Part shown: piece after piece, positions 51,401 to 63,900 of the stretch
Layout of the letters: each line of letters starts with the position of its first letter
Position numbering within the stretch: the stretch's first letter is position 1
Origin: Tetradesmus obliquus
Lineage: Eukaryota; Chlorophyta; Chlorophyceae; Sphaeropleales; Scenedesmaceae
Length of the DNA: 64,000 nt
Assembly (NCBI GenBank): GCA_030272155.1
Contig: CP126201.1
Span: 4,264,501 to 4,328,500 of the forward strand
Direction: 5' to 3'
The notes under the pieces: generated by a model
Seen by the model: the letters and a program-made list of their open reading frames with translations, nothing else
Databases searched by the model: none
Told to the model about the DNA's origin: nothing
Translations under genes and position numbers: made by a program

Positions 51401-53811
51401 CATGCCTCCTGGCTTTGCTGCGTGAGTGCTGCCAGGCACTCCACAGCAGACTCCTGCAAGCGCAAATGCACAAGATTGGTTGCGTATCGTGTGAAATGGT
51501 GCGAAAGGGACCTGCCCTGTTGCCAGACGGGCTGGCGCATGCAGCCGCAGCTCCTTGAATTGTTCCCTACACTAGCACAGCAGGCGCTGCGGGGGAAACC
51601 CACGCGCACACTTCATCTGTCTCAAGCTCGGCGGCTGCTGGCTTTAAGCAACTAGCCCACTGTCGCTGCATCAGCATGACCTGGCCCTCACCTGGCAGCT
51701 CCAGCTGCCAAGCAAGCATACACAAAATGCACAAAGGGGGACTTGCAATCTTGAGCGGAACTGCCCTGTTGCCAGGCAGGCTGGCGCATGCACCGCAGCT
51801 CCCTGAATTGTTCCCTACACTAGCACAGCAGGCGCTGCGGGGGAAACACACACGCGCACTTCATCTGCCTCAAGCTCGGCGGCTGCTGGGTTAAAACACC
51901 TACACCATTGTCGCTGCATCAGCATGACCTGGCCCTCACCTGGCAGCTCCTGCGCTGGGAGGACAGCAGCTGCACCAGTGCAGGCACAGCGCCCGCAGCC
52001 GCTACGCTGCTGGCCTGCAAACACCCCGACAAGACAGTAACGTGCATTAAATCGACAGATCCATCAGTAGAAGTTGCGCAGTAGAAGTTGCGCAATGCAT
52101 GACGCTGCTGGGCCGATTGGAAGCAGCTGCTGAGATGGAAAGCATTCACAGAGGCCCTACAAGTGGTTGGGCATTCGTTTCTTTGCACAACGCATGTGCG
52201 GAAGTCAAGACACTCTGCGACACCTGCCGTGTGTTTAAACAAGCAGCTCATGCAGGAGCATCGTGCACACACCTGTGACGCACTGGTGCAGCAGTGTCCC
52301 AGCACATTGGCAGCTGCCTCCGCCACACATGCCGCATTTTGCACTGTAGCACAGGCAGTGGCAACTCACCTGTGACGCGCTGGTGCAGCAGTGTCCCAGC
52401 ACGTTAGCAGCTGCCTCTGCCACGCTGTCATGCTGCGGCTGCTGCAGCAGCGCCACCAGTCGCAGCAGCACCGGCTGCTGCAGCAGGGCATCCCTCGGTG
52501 CTAGGGGAGACTGCAACAGCAGGCAAAACAACACAGCAGCAGGACACATGCGTGTTTGATGGACGTTGCGGTGCCTTGCCGTGCCATGGTGTTTACAACA
52601 GGATCCTCCAACACCAGGCGGCTCAGGTGCGTGCTGAAAAAAACAGCGCAAGCAACTCACAGGTGTCCATGCAAACGCCTGCGGGTGCCGGTTAGCGCAG
52701 CATCAGATAGCTGCGCTGCCATGACATGTCCAGCAAAGTGTCATGCAGCAGCTGTTGCCGACGCTGCGGGACCTTCCCCGTCCAGCAAACATTCCTGCAA
52801 GCATTATCGCACGCGTTCCTGCAAAACATCATCCTGCAAGCGGCTCTCCTCTTCCTGCAAGCGCGCCAACCACTCCTGCAAGCCCACCTGGTACAGCAGC
52901 TTCAGCGAGCGTGCTGCTGCTGCCACCACGCGCTCATTGCTGCTGCACAGCACGCCGACAATCCCTGCCACGCCGTTGCATGCCACGATTGCGCGCACGC
53001 CATCGTCTACGCCGTATGCCAGGCTTCCAAGGGCTGTGGGTTGTTGACAGTAAGGTTGCAGTTGTGATGCGGTGTGTGCAAGGGCAGGCAGGGAGCAATC
53101 CGTTGGTTGCATGCACATGCGCATGTTATGTGTACCAATGCAATGATGAGCAGCAGGTCATGTTGTTGAAAATGGGCATGTATGCCAGGCTTCCAAGGGC
53201 TGTGGTTGATGGTGTGGTGGGTGCGGTGGCAGGCAGAATGCGGGCGGTTGTTTGCATGTGCATGCTTGTATGCGCAGTTGTGCAGGTGACCAGCAGGCCA
53301 TGTTGTTAGAAGATAGGCAGATTGCTGCAGGCAAGTGCATGCATGCATGCATGCATGAATGCATACAGGGTCATGCATGGATGCCAAAGTGTGTAGGTTT
53401 GTATCAAGAAGAGGTTCAAAAGTGCAGAGCGAGTGATGCAGCTGCTCCTGTTGCATGCGATGTGATCAAACAGAAGCAGGCGAGCTGGGTGCTGTCGGCA
53501 GTGCAACTGCCACCTGCTAGCCCAAGCCTGGGTCCGAGGGAAACACTCATCAGCACATATCAAGATAAATGTCTTGAACGAATCTTACCTGCTACTGCTT
53601 GCACCAACAGGTCAGCATCTCTGCTAGATGTGAGCAGCTCAAGAAGCGCAGGGACCAGGCCAGTGAACTGCTGCTTCTTGAAGCGGTTGCCTATCACTGT
53701 GTTTTTCAGCTCGCGCACAGCTTGCAATCTAGTGCTACTGTCTGAAGATTTGAGGCCTTCCTCCAGCTGCTGGCAAGACGGCCCGTTGCCATTCCTTGCA
53801 ACCATGGCCAT
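47795..53811 (-). CDS. ARMC8, armadillo-repeat subunit of the CTLH/GID E3 ligase
   Basis: Nine exons join in phase, giving 890 residues: 53811-53589, 53033-52888, 52510-52370, 52014-51940, 51453-51136, 50796-50570, 50248-49753, 49367-49053 and 48526-47795. The start is MAMVARNGNG; the frame is open upstream but without ATG. Blocks match metazoan ARMC8 in order: LKNTVIGNRFKKQQ, LGSLAYGVDD, SPLAPRDALL…HCCTSASQ, AVPALVQLL, ECLAALTQQ, PELRQLAMDL, RAAAAVCLRGLCRSARLL, CNLLLGFSSVRQPLLKAGAL, LRLYAAWALKNASHEAEPEV, FRGLLVGDHDVRV, LLYVVANLCSTNEVQ and AAVWCVINMLWSEAD. Arm repeats form the scaffold that holds substrate-receptor subunits of this ubiquitin ligase (Gid5/Vid28 counterpart). Ala/Ser/Gln inserts lie in exons 5, 7 and 9 between repeats. 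Exons 2, 3, 4 and 8 have duplicated edges. Two TGTAA sites lie just past the stop. Head-to-head with the SWR1-like gene. Confidence 0.9.
48842..48957 (-). repeat. copy of ARMC8 exon 8 3' region, donor lost
   Basis: About 115 bases encoding MSWQGFRALLVGDPDVRVQE and QAVGLLQNLCKGAAGVEQ repeat 49053-49170 with three codon changes. The donor GTAGGT of the real exon is replaced by ATGGGC, so the copy cannot end as an exon there. Confidence 0.9.
49437..49490 (-). repeat. copy of ARMC8 exon 8 5' edge with acceptor
   Basis: CTGCAG|GTGGCGGCTGCC and about 50 bases encoding CNLLLGFSS repeat 49317-49367. It is upstream of the real exon and keeps frame; after the block it diverges. Confidence 0.9.
50470..50566 (-). 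repeat. 45-bp tandem repeat at ARMC8 exon 6 donor
   Basis: GGTGCTGGCACCATCTTAAC… at 50485-50520 and GGTCCTGGCACCATCTTCAA… at 50530-50565 are tandem copies in the intron right after the exon 6 donor. Confidence 0.8.
51510..51955 (-). repeat. about 245-bp tandem duplication across ARMC8 exon 4 donor
   Basis: 51510-51715 and 51757-51955 are near-identical over about 200 bases. The right copy includes the last 12 bases of exon 4 (GGAGCTGCCAG) and its GTGAGG donor; the left copy holds the same edge with donor at 51690-51705, then intron sequence. Confidence 0.9.
52262..52325 (-). repeat. copy of ARMC8 exon 3 3' edge with donor
   Basis: About 60 bases encoding VAEAAANVLGHCCTSASQ repeat 52370-52428, ending CACAG|GTGTGT. 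Protein code is unchanged, with silent differences only. Confidence 0.9.
53041..53290 (-). repeat. about 166-bp tandem duplication across ARMC8 exon 2 acceptor
   Basis: The intron before exon 2, including the acceptor and first 23 exon bases (CCACAG|CCCTTGGAAGCCTG), recurs at 53186-53212. The following intron sequence (CATGTTGTT, GGCAGGCAG) also repeats. Confidence 0.8.
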
Positions 53812-54954
53812 GTGCTGCTGGTCTCGCAACCGTCGTCAGCTACTCAGGGTCAAGCCAGCATCCAAGCTGCCACCATGTGCGCTGAAATGATGAGATCAAA
53901 TACCTTGTGGCCTACCGAGATGGTGATCGGCGTGCTGTAGGCATCAGGTGCAAACACCTAGGCCCCAGCATAACTAGCATTCATTTTGCTGCCCTGAGGA
54001 GGGATCGCCTGCTGTGCTAGCTGGCATTCAAGAATTTGGTGCATGCTTGATTGTTTACGCGCTTGCATCGACAGCCACCGGCCGTTGAGGAACAGTGCTG
54101 AGCCTGTGAAAGGTGTGCCACCAAAGCACTGTCCGTACGCACTGTGCTGGACTTGAGGCGCCCTGTATGCCCCTCCATCGTTTTTTACATACCGTAATAG
54201 AATTTCTGGAATTTCAGGAGGCTGAGCTGCAGCCTTGTTGGTTATCTCCGCCAGCGAGAGCAGCAGCCCCTTTTAAACGCGTCTGAGCACATTTGATCAC
54301 TCATAGGCATGGCAGCTGGCTGAGCTCGCCCTGGGTAGTTTCGCCTTGAGGTGAGTTCGGGCTACCGTGGCTTCCTCGGTGGCATGTGGGACGATGAAAT
54401 GGTGTTGTTTGACGATTGAAAACGCATGTGGGTGCGGCAGCGCAGCAAGGCGTCCTGCAGTCGGCACCGGCCCTCAGCAGTAACCATGGCACAGCCCTGT
54501 GCTGTGCCTGATGTTGAGGGCTCCTTGCAGTCCTTTAGCTGCTCTTCCTGTCAATTCACTCTTCATAGAATCACTCTGCAGCCTTCTATGCTGTCCACAG
54601 CTCACATGAAACAAGTAGTTTTTGTTGAGTGGATCCGTCCTGCTCAGCATGCACTGCGCTTGCATGGCGGTTGCGCATGATCTTGCAGCAGCGAGCACGC
54701 AGTTGTGCCCTAGTCCGCTACAAGCAGCTGTTACATATGTTGCCGCCTATGCTGACACCGCATCTGGCCCCCTAGTGCTACATCCCGGCAGTACAGCTTG
54801 TCCCGCATGTCAGGATCCTGCATGTCCTCTGAACACTGCACCTCTCAGTTCCCCCAGGCCATCATGCATGCTTACTGCTGTTTCATGCATGCTCCTGTCG
54901 ACCTTGCATTACTACAAATTCGATCCTGCAGGCTTACACCCAGCAGCAGCAGCC
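53812..54954. promoter_or_regulatory. shared upstream region of ARMC8 and SWR1-like gene
   Basis: The two start codons diverge from this 1.14-kb stretch. It is less CAG-rich than the genes. No TATA box or known element stands out. The frame leading into the SWR1 start is open from 54622, so a 5' UTR or an extra N-terminal exon may occupy its right part. Confidence 0.5.
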
Positions 54955-57900
54955 ATGGACCGCTATCCTCGCCGTGGCCGCTCAGCCGCTGCCGCAGCAG
55001 CGCCAGCAGCCTGCCAGCAGAAAAAGCAGCAGCAGCAGCAGCAGCAGAAGAGCAAGCAGCAGCAGGAAGAGGAGGAGGACGCAGCGCTTCCTGCAGATGA
55101 GGACGAGCTGCCAGAAGAGGCAGGCGGCAGCGGCAGTGATGATGATGGCAGCGGCAGTGAGGAAGAGGATGAGGGTGATGATGCCTCAGAGGAGGCAGGA
55201 AGTGACGCAGCAGCCGGCAGTGGCGATGCTGAAGAGGAGGCTGAGGAGGCAGAGGGTTCAGGGGAGGGTGAGGATGATGATGATGCAGAGGCAGCAGCAG
55301 CATCAGAAGAAGGCGAGGAAGCAGATGATGAGGAAGAGGAGGGTGAGGAAGAAAATGAAGATGATGAGCAGGAAGGTGAGGCAGCAGAAGACGGCGGCCA
55401 AGAAGAGGGAGCAACCCCAGTACCCTCCTCCTCCCAGCAGCAGCAGGGCGGCCAGCAGCAGCAGCAGCGGCGGCCAGGCGCAGCAGCAGCCGGCAAAGCA
55501 GCGATCGGCCGGCCGAAAGGCAAGCCCGGCCGGCCGCCAGGCTCCGCAGCTAAGGCGCTGCAGGCGCAGCGCGTGTACAAAGACTATTCGTACGTCCTTG
55601 CGCTGCCGAAAGCAGAGCAGCAGGAGATCTTGGCACAGGCTGATAAGGTTCGCAAGGCGCGTGGCGCTGCGCGGGCTGCGCCATTCCCTGAGCCCAAGCG
55701 CAACAAGTGCCACTGGGACCACCTGCTGGAGGAGGCGGAGTGGATGGCCAAGGAGTTCCAGCGGTAAGGGTTTCACTTTATGTGTTGTCTCTTCGTGCTG
55801 GCTGGGGCTGTGCTGATCTGTTGAGGGTGCATTGGCTGGCGCTGCTTGCATTGAGGATGATGACCAGGGAGTGCCAGCAGAGTGTGTTATGCTGCAGCTT
55901 TGTCTGTGGCTGTGCTGTTGTGTTGATGGCAGAGTCGCAGAGGTTGCTGACTTCCAAGTAGTGGGACCACCTGCTGGAGGAGGCGGAGTGGATGGCCAAG
56001 GAGTTCCAGCGGTAAGGGTTTCAATTTATGTGTTGTCTCTTCGTGCTGGCTGGGGCTGTGCTGATCTGTTGAGGGTGCATTGGCTGAGGCTGCTTGCATT
56101 GAGGGTGGCCAGAGAGTGCCAGCAGAGTGTGTTGTGCTGCAGCTATGTGTGTGGCTACGCTGTTGTGCTGATGGCACAGTCGCCGAGGTTGCTGAACTCC
56201 AAGTAGTGGGATCACCTGCTGGAGGAGGCGGAGTGGCCAAGGAGTTCCAGCGGTAAGTGCTTTTGTGTTGTGCGGCTGTGTTTGTGCTTGTTGCGGCTGC
56301 ACAAAAAGCCAAGAGGAGTATATCCGGTGAGCGCTTGTTTGTCCTGTATGTGCGGGCTGCGGTTGCGCTTCAAATTGAAGCCGCAATGTTGAGGCTGTTT
56401 TGCAGTGGTACGTGGCCAAGGGATTCCAACAGTGCAGGTACTGCTGATGCCATGCTGCGCTTTGGAGGTTGCAACTGCCACAAGTACGGCTGCTTTCACA
56501 TTACAATGACAAGGATGACAGGGTAGCACTTGGTCTAACACGGTCTGTATGTGTCTCTGCTTCTGCATGTGTGCCTGTGCCTGCCGTCTGCTTGCTTGCA
56601 GGGAGCGTGGCTGGAAGCTGAAGCAGGCGAAGCGCTTTGTGCGTGCAGTCAAGGCGTCAAAGCTGGATGTGGAGAGCAGGGCAGAGGTGCGGCAGAGGCA
56701 GCTGCAGCAGCAGCGGCAATAGTGAGCAGCTGTGGCTGTAATTGCCGCAGTGCAAGCAAAACGCAGCAGCAGCAGCAGCAGCAGCAGCACAGGCATCTTT
56801 GTCAATGCCAAAACTAGTGGTATTTTCAGCAGCAGCACATGCGTGTATGGGTGGCAGCAGCTGCCGCAGCAGCATCTCCGGCAACCTACACTCAGCCGTA
56901 CGCAGTTGTACACTGAAAGCACTCAAACCTTGTCACTGGCCAATGCTGTTGCTTGGCCTGGCAGCTTCAGTCTCTGCATACCTGTTTCTGAACCATTTGT
57001 GGCGTTGCCGCGCGGCTGCCGCAGGTGCGTGCCGCGGAGGAGGCCGCCAAGATCCGCCGCCACGCGGGCTGGATCTCGCGCCAGGTGGCGGGCTTCTGGA
57101 AAAAAGCCGAGCGCGTGGTCAACTACAAGGTGCGGCACGCTGGGTTTAATTCAATGTCTTTTATTGGGTTGACAGCAGCAGGGTGACTGCTCAGGTGTTG
57201 TCTGGTGGCAGGCTTTTGGAATATGGTGGAGCGCGTGGTCAACTACAAGGTGCGGCACACAGGGTGGTGTGAATCAATAATGTTTGGCAGCAGCGGTATG
57301 GCTGCGTAGTGGCTGCTTTCCTTTTGTCTGGTGGCTGATGTTTTCAGTTGGGGCCTGCGCCTTACTTGCAGTTGTGTGATGTGCAACTTGCCGCACTATG
57401 CTGCGCTGCTCATGCTGGATGCTGCAGGTGTATGTTGCCATTGAGGCCCGCAAGGGGGAGGTGCTGGACAAGCACCTGGACATGATTGTGGGGCAGACTG
57501 AGGCATTCTCCAAGATGCTGGCAGCAAACCTGGTTGGCCCCGAGCAGCAGCAGCAGCAGCAGTTGGCGCTGCCAGCGCCAGCGGTCAAAGCAGAGGAGCA
57601 GCAGCAGCAGCAAGGGGAGGAGCCAGCAGATGCTGGTGGCGGCGGCAGCAGCAAGCGCGGCGGCAGGCGCGGCAGCGGCCGGCTGACTCGCAACTCGAGC
57701 ATGCAGCCAGAGCAGCAGCAGCAGCAGCAGCAGCCAGATGTGAAGCAGGAGCAGCAGCATGTGAAGCAGGAAGACTCCCTGCAGCAGCAGCAGCAGCAGC
57801 AGGACGAGCAGCAGCAGGATGATGACGAGCCTCCCGAAGATGAGACTGTTGCTGCTCTTGCTGGCGAGCTGTTGCCTGATGCTGAGCCAGCAGCAGCAGC

Positions 57901-60900
57901 AGATGAGGCTGCTGATGCAGCAGCAGCAGCAGCAGCAGCAGCAGATGGGGACGCGCCACAGCAGCAGCAGCAGGATGATGCTAGTGCAGCGCCTGCTGCT
58001 GCAGCAGGGTCGAAGCGCAGGCGCAGCAGCGGCGTGGCAGCAGCTGCAGCGGCAGCAGATGAAGAGGACGCGGACGTGGGGGGTGCTGCAGCAGCGGCAG
58101 CTCCTGAACGCCGCACCACAAAGCGGCCCCGGCGAGCAGCGGCAGCACCAAAGCAGCAGCAGCAGCCGTCTAAGGCTGGCAGCAGTCGACGATCTTCTGC
58201 TGCTGCTGCTGCCGCTGCTGCTCCAGCTGCTGCTGCTGCTGCTGCTGGTGATGCCGACTTCCAGTCTGGTGATGAGGCGAGTGACGATGATGAGGCCACT
58301 CTGGAAGAGGAGGAGCGCCTGGCTGAGGTGAGTGCTGGGGTGCTGTGGGCTGTTGCTGTTGCTGTGTGATGAGGCCACCCTGGAAGAGGAGGAGCGCCTG
58401 GCTGAGGTAAGTGTGTGCGCACCTGCTGCGCTTGTTGTGTTGAGCCCTGATGAGTTGTGTGCAGCATGGTCACAGCTGAATTCACCCTGGAGAAACAGGA
58501 GGAGGTCAGGCGGCTGGCTGAGGCCAGTGCTGTGCGGGTGTGGGCCGTATTTGGTCTTGCTGAATGAGCTGATTGAGGATGTCAACATTTTCGTGTTTGA
58601 CTGCAGCAGACATTGAAGCTCTCCTGTGTGCTCTACTGCCCTGCCGTGCAGGGTGACGGCGCTGCTGCTGCTTCTGCTGACTCGAGCTGAATGAGCTGGC
58701 TGAGGAGGATTCCTCCTGTGCATATGATTAAACAAAACAATCTGTGCTCTGCCGCACTGTGCTGCGCAGGGTGAGGGCGCTGCTGCTGCTGCTGCCGACA
58801 AGGAGCTGGATGAGCTTGATGAGGAGGCCAACCTGCCCCTGGAGGAGCTGCTGGCGCGGTGCGTTTGAATGTGTTACTTTTTCTTTTTACTTTCTCAGAG
58901 TTTAATGGTCTGACCACCTTTGTGTGTGCAGAAATGCATGCGGGGGGTGTCTGGGTAGGCGGCAGCATGCAGTGACACTGGGCTCCTGCCGCGCAGCTTA
59001 GTGATGTGTAGCTTTGAGTCAGGTTCCTGTTGCACCATGCTGCTGTTCATGTTCCGCAGTTGCAATCACATTTGTTGCTGCTGCCGCCGCCCCTGCTGCT
59101 GCTGCTGCTGCTGGTGCTGCTGCAGGTACGGCTTTGTGGTGCCTGATGAGGATGCTGAGCTGCAGCACCACGACAGCAGCGAGGAGGGCGAGGAGGAGGA
59201 AGCGGCCGAACAGCAGCAGCAGCAGGACGACAACAACACAGCTGCAGCAGCAGCTGATGGTGAGACCAAGCAGGGCGATGATGACGACCCGCAGCAGCAG
59301 CAGGATGGCAAGCAGGCAGGCAAGAAGGCGAAGCAGAAGCGCGGCAAAGGAGCTGCAGCTGCTGGGGCTGAGGAGGAGGAGGAGGATGGCGAGAGGCGAG
59401 CAGCAGGCAGCGATGATGAAGAGGCCATGGTGGCTGCCAGCAGGGACGCTGCAGCAGCGCAGCCCACAGGCTTCACGCTGGCCACTACGCAGGTGAGTGC
59501 GGCTGGCCTGCCAGGATGTTTGCGGCTGGTCTGCTGTGGTATGCTAGATAGAGGGTTTACACGGTGTGTTCATGCGGCATACGCCACCACAGACACCTGG
59601 TGAAATAGGAAGCTGTTGTGTGCTGCTGTCAAGGTGATTGTCTATGGTCTAGGCCGCCGTGCCCTCCTGCTGAGGCACAGTCTTCGGGAGTACCAACACA
59701 TCAGGCTATCCGATACACACTGACGCCTTGGCTGCGCGCATACCGGCACGTCAGGCTGTCTGCTGTCTGTCCCCTTTTGAGAACAAATAAACCCCTCCCT
59801 GTTGCTAAACCCTTGCAGGTGCAAACCCCGCTGCCCTTCCTGCTAAAACACACCCTTCGGGAGTACCAGCACATCCGGCTGGACTGCCTCGACTTACCAA
59901 CCCTCAGAACCCTGCTGTCACACCTCTCGTGTAAACCCTGCAGGTGCAAATTCCAGTGCCCTTCCTGCTGAAGCACACCCTTCGGGAGTACCAGCACTTC
60001 AGTCTGGACTGCCTCGACTCACCAACCCTCAAAACCCTGCTGTCACACCTCTCGTGTAAACCCTGCAGGTGCAAACCCCGGTGCCTTTTCTGCTGAAGCA
60101 CACGCTGCGAGAGTACCAGCACATTGGCCTGGACTGGCTGGTCAGCCTGTACAGCAAGAAGCTGAACGGCATCCTGGCAGATGAGATGGGCCTGGGCAAG
60201 ACCATTCAGACAGTGGCGCTGCTGGCTTATCTGGCCTGCGAGGAGGGGGTCTGGGGGCCACACCTGGTGGTGGTGCCCACAAGGTGCGGTGCATTCCAAT
60301 ACGTCTGCTGTATTGTGGCAGCATACTTGAATGCAGCAGCCTGTGCTTGTGCCTTGGCTCTGTAGCAGCCTGTTGTTCTAGGGTGGTTGAGTCGTATGTT
60401 CGTGTGTTTAGCTCTGGTTGACAAGATGGGCCTGCGCCTGACCAAGCAGTGGTCCCCTGCCTTCAAGCTGCTGACCTACCACGGCTCATGCTGCTGCTGC
60501 TGCTCCTGCTGTGCCTTGATGGCTGCTGCTGCAGCGTGATGCTCAACTGGGAGATGGAGTTCAAGAAGTGGTGCCCCGCCTTCAAGCTGCTGACCCAACA
60601 CGGCTCATGTTGCTGCTGCTGCTGCTGCTCCTGCTGTGCCTTGATGGCTGCTGCCGCAGCGTGATGCTCAACTGGGAGATGGAGTTCAAGAAGTGGTGCC
60701 CCGCCTTCAAGCTGCTGACCTACTACGGCTCCGCCAAGGAGCGCAAGGCCAAGCGCCAGGGCTGGAGCAAGCCGGGAGCATTTCACGTGTGCATCACCAG
60801 CTACACGCTCGTGCTGCAGGACGCCAAGGTGGGTTGCTTTGGTTGATCTGCTGATCAGCATTGTGGACTTTTGTGGGCTTGCAGCATACACGTGTGCATC

Positions 60901-63900
60901 ACCAGCTACACGCGTGTGCTGCAGGACGCCAAGGTAAGTGCTTTGGTTGATCTGCTGGTCAGCATTGTGGACTTTTGTGGGCTTGCGGCATACACGTGTG
61001 CATCACCAGCTACACGCTCGTGCTGCAGGACGCCAAGGTGCCCGCGTGTTCTGAAGGTTGAGTATTGCCTTAAAATGAATGCAATCTTGCCTGCGCAACA
61101 TGTCACACAACATACGATCGTACACGGTTGCAGGTGGCTGCTGCTGCGGCAGTTGTTTCGGCGCAAGAGTGATTGTACTTCATTATGCGTGATGCTCCTC
61201 TTTGCGTCAATGCTTCCCCAGCTACACTGCTCTGCATCAGTCACGCGTACTGACATGGTACAACTGAACAAGCACCCGGCAGCTTCCATAGGCTCAATGT
61301 AAACTTGGCATTGCGCCCCATGGACGCTGTCGGGTGCTTGTACCATGTCAGTACGCGTGACTGATGCAGAGCAGTGTCACTGGGCGAGACTTGTGGCGTG
61401 ACGTGTGCATGGCGTGTGATTTGGAGTTGTGTTGCATAGAGATATTCCGTGTATCTGTTCAGATCTACCCTTTTCATGTTGCACACACTCCTGTGCAGTA
61501 GACCTTGCATGCGCTTTGATGCACCGTTTCAAGATAGACACTCACAAATCAATAGTGTTTTTTTTCGTGCACATGTTGCATCCTGATTTGCGAAGCACAG
61601 CAGCACATGCAGATAGACTGCCGTGCTGCTGCTGCTGCGCAGTCCCGTTGCTTGCTTGTTGAACATAGCAGCACATGACAGACAGACTGCTATGCCGTTG
61701 TTGTGTGCTGCTGTTTCGTGTTTTGATACAACATCAATGCTCAATAGCATTGGTGTATTGCAACATATTGTTGTCTGCAGATGACCACTATGTACAAACA
61801 CAACTCAGCAAGCTTTGGGCCACAGTCTGTGACTTCAAGTCCACGGAAAACAAGCGGTATCGACATCACACACACTACAGCATACATTGTCGGCTAAAAC
61901 ACATGTAACAAACCTCCCTGAACCGCTAACAAACTCATATCTACACCAGGACGAGTGCACTCTACCCGGGGGGCTCCTGCAACTATGGGCATATGCTGCA
62001 GGACGCCAAGGTGTGCGCGTGTTCTGAAGCATTAGTCTTGCCTTGAATGAATGCAATCCCGGTTGCGCAACATGTCACGCAACATACGGTCGCACACGGC
62101 TGCATGTGGCTGCTGCGGCGGCGGTTGTTTTGGCGCAAGAGTGAAGGTACTTCATCCAGAATGTTGCTCCACTCTGTGATAATGCTTCCCCGCATATTGA
62201 TGACACAATCTTGAAGTAACCCGTGGCAAATAATTCATTTTGCCGCATGCTGCCGCAGATGTTCCGGCGCAAGAAGTGGATGTACCTCATCCTGGACGTT
62301 GCTATGATGCTTGTCACCGCGCTGACAGAACCCATGCTGCTGCTGCTGCTTCCGCCTCCTGCATGCTTGCAGATGTTCCGGCGCAAGAAGTGGAAGTACC
62401 TCATCCTGGACGAGGCGCACATGATCAAGAACTGGAAGAGCCAGCGCTGGCAGACGCTGCTGCGCTTCAACAGCAAGCGCCGCCTGCTCATCACAGGGAC
62501 GCCGCTGCAGGTGCGCGTGTTGCTATGTTATTATGTATCCATATGCAATGCTGGTTTTGCAGAGCAGCTGCTTGCCAGCCTGAACGGCTGCTGCAGCCGC
62601 CTCTTTCACCAAATGTATGCACATTCTCTCTGCCCTCATTTCAACTGTATCATAACTTCGAAGTGTATTTCAACTGAGTGTCAGCTGTTGTTTCAACTGT
62701 CGCCTTGCAGAACGACCTCATGGAGCTGTGGAGCCTGATGCACTTCCTCATGCCGGCCGTGTTCTCCAGCCACCTTGCTCATCAACCGCATCTCAACTGA
62801 AAAGTCGGCTACTGGTTTTTTTGCATCTTCCCTGCAGAACGACCTCATGGAGCTGTGGAGCCCATGGACATCCTCGTGCCGGCCGTCTTCTCCAGCCACT
62901 CTTACTAATCAATTGCCTTTCAACTGCAACACCATCCACTTGCCGCTCGTTTGCAGAACGACCTGATGGAGCTGTGGAGCCTGATGCACTTCCTCATGCC
63001 GGCCGTCTTCTCCAGCCACGCGCAGTTCAAGGACTGGTTCAGCAACCCGCTGAGTGGCGCGGTGGAGGCGGGCGGCGAGGTGTCGGTGCAGCTGGTGGAG
63101 CGGCTGCACGGCGTGCTGCGGCCCTTCCTGCTGCGGTGCGTGTGTGCATGAAGTCAATTATCTTTCAACCTTCTGTGCAGGGAGAGCGTGTTGAAAACAC
63201 TGTGTGCGACCTTGCGTACTTGCGTGCTTGCAAAGCGCAGCTTAGGAGGCGCTGCTTGGCAGTATGGTTGGTGTCTTCAGAGCAGCAGGGCCGTGTGGAC
63301 AGCGCACGCGCCTGCTGGCTTCTTGCTTTGCTGGTATTTACACAGCGGCTCTTGCTGGACTCCTCTGGCCCTGCTGAGCTGCTTCATTCTGATTTGCGCC
63401 TAGTGCCGGCTTGTGCTCAATGCTGTTGCTGTCCAATGTCCCAGTTCTGCAACCAGGCAGCCAAGCACTACGTTGTTGCGTATGCTCTCAATTTCTCTAT
63501 GTTGGCTGCGTGCCCCACACGATGCAGGCGGCTGAAATCGGAGGTGGAGAAGCAGATGCCCGCCAAGCACGAGCACGTGCTCACATGCCGGCTGTCCAAG
63601 CGCCAGCGCCAGCTGTACGACGAGTACATGAGCCGCAGCGAGACGCGCGCCGTGATGTCGGGAGGCAACTTCATGGGCGTGGTGGGCGTGCTGATGCAGC
63701 TGCGCAAGGTAAGCTTGATTGAAACATCTTTTACACTGTCATTTGTGGTGTGGGTGTGCATCTGCGCAAGAAGCGTGGTTGGCGACAAACTTATCGCACA
63801 ATGCTGTCCCGGCGGCAGCGCCAGCTGTACGACAAGCACATGAGCCGCAGCGAACCCCCATTCATCAAAGTTCAACGGCAAGCGGCAGCTTCATGCGCGT

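Noticed and set aside
59819..62903. Mutually exclusive alternative exons in SWR1
   Set aside because: The copies keep only one splice site each and lose frame or donor soon after the duplicated block, so they cannot act as whole cassette exons.
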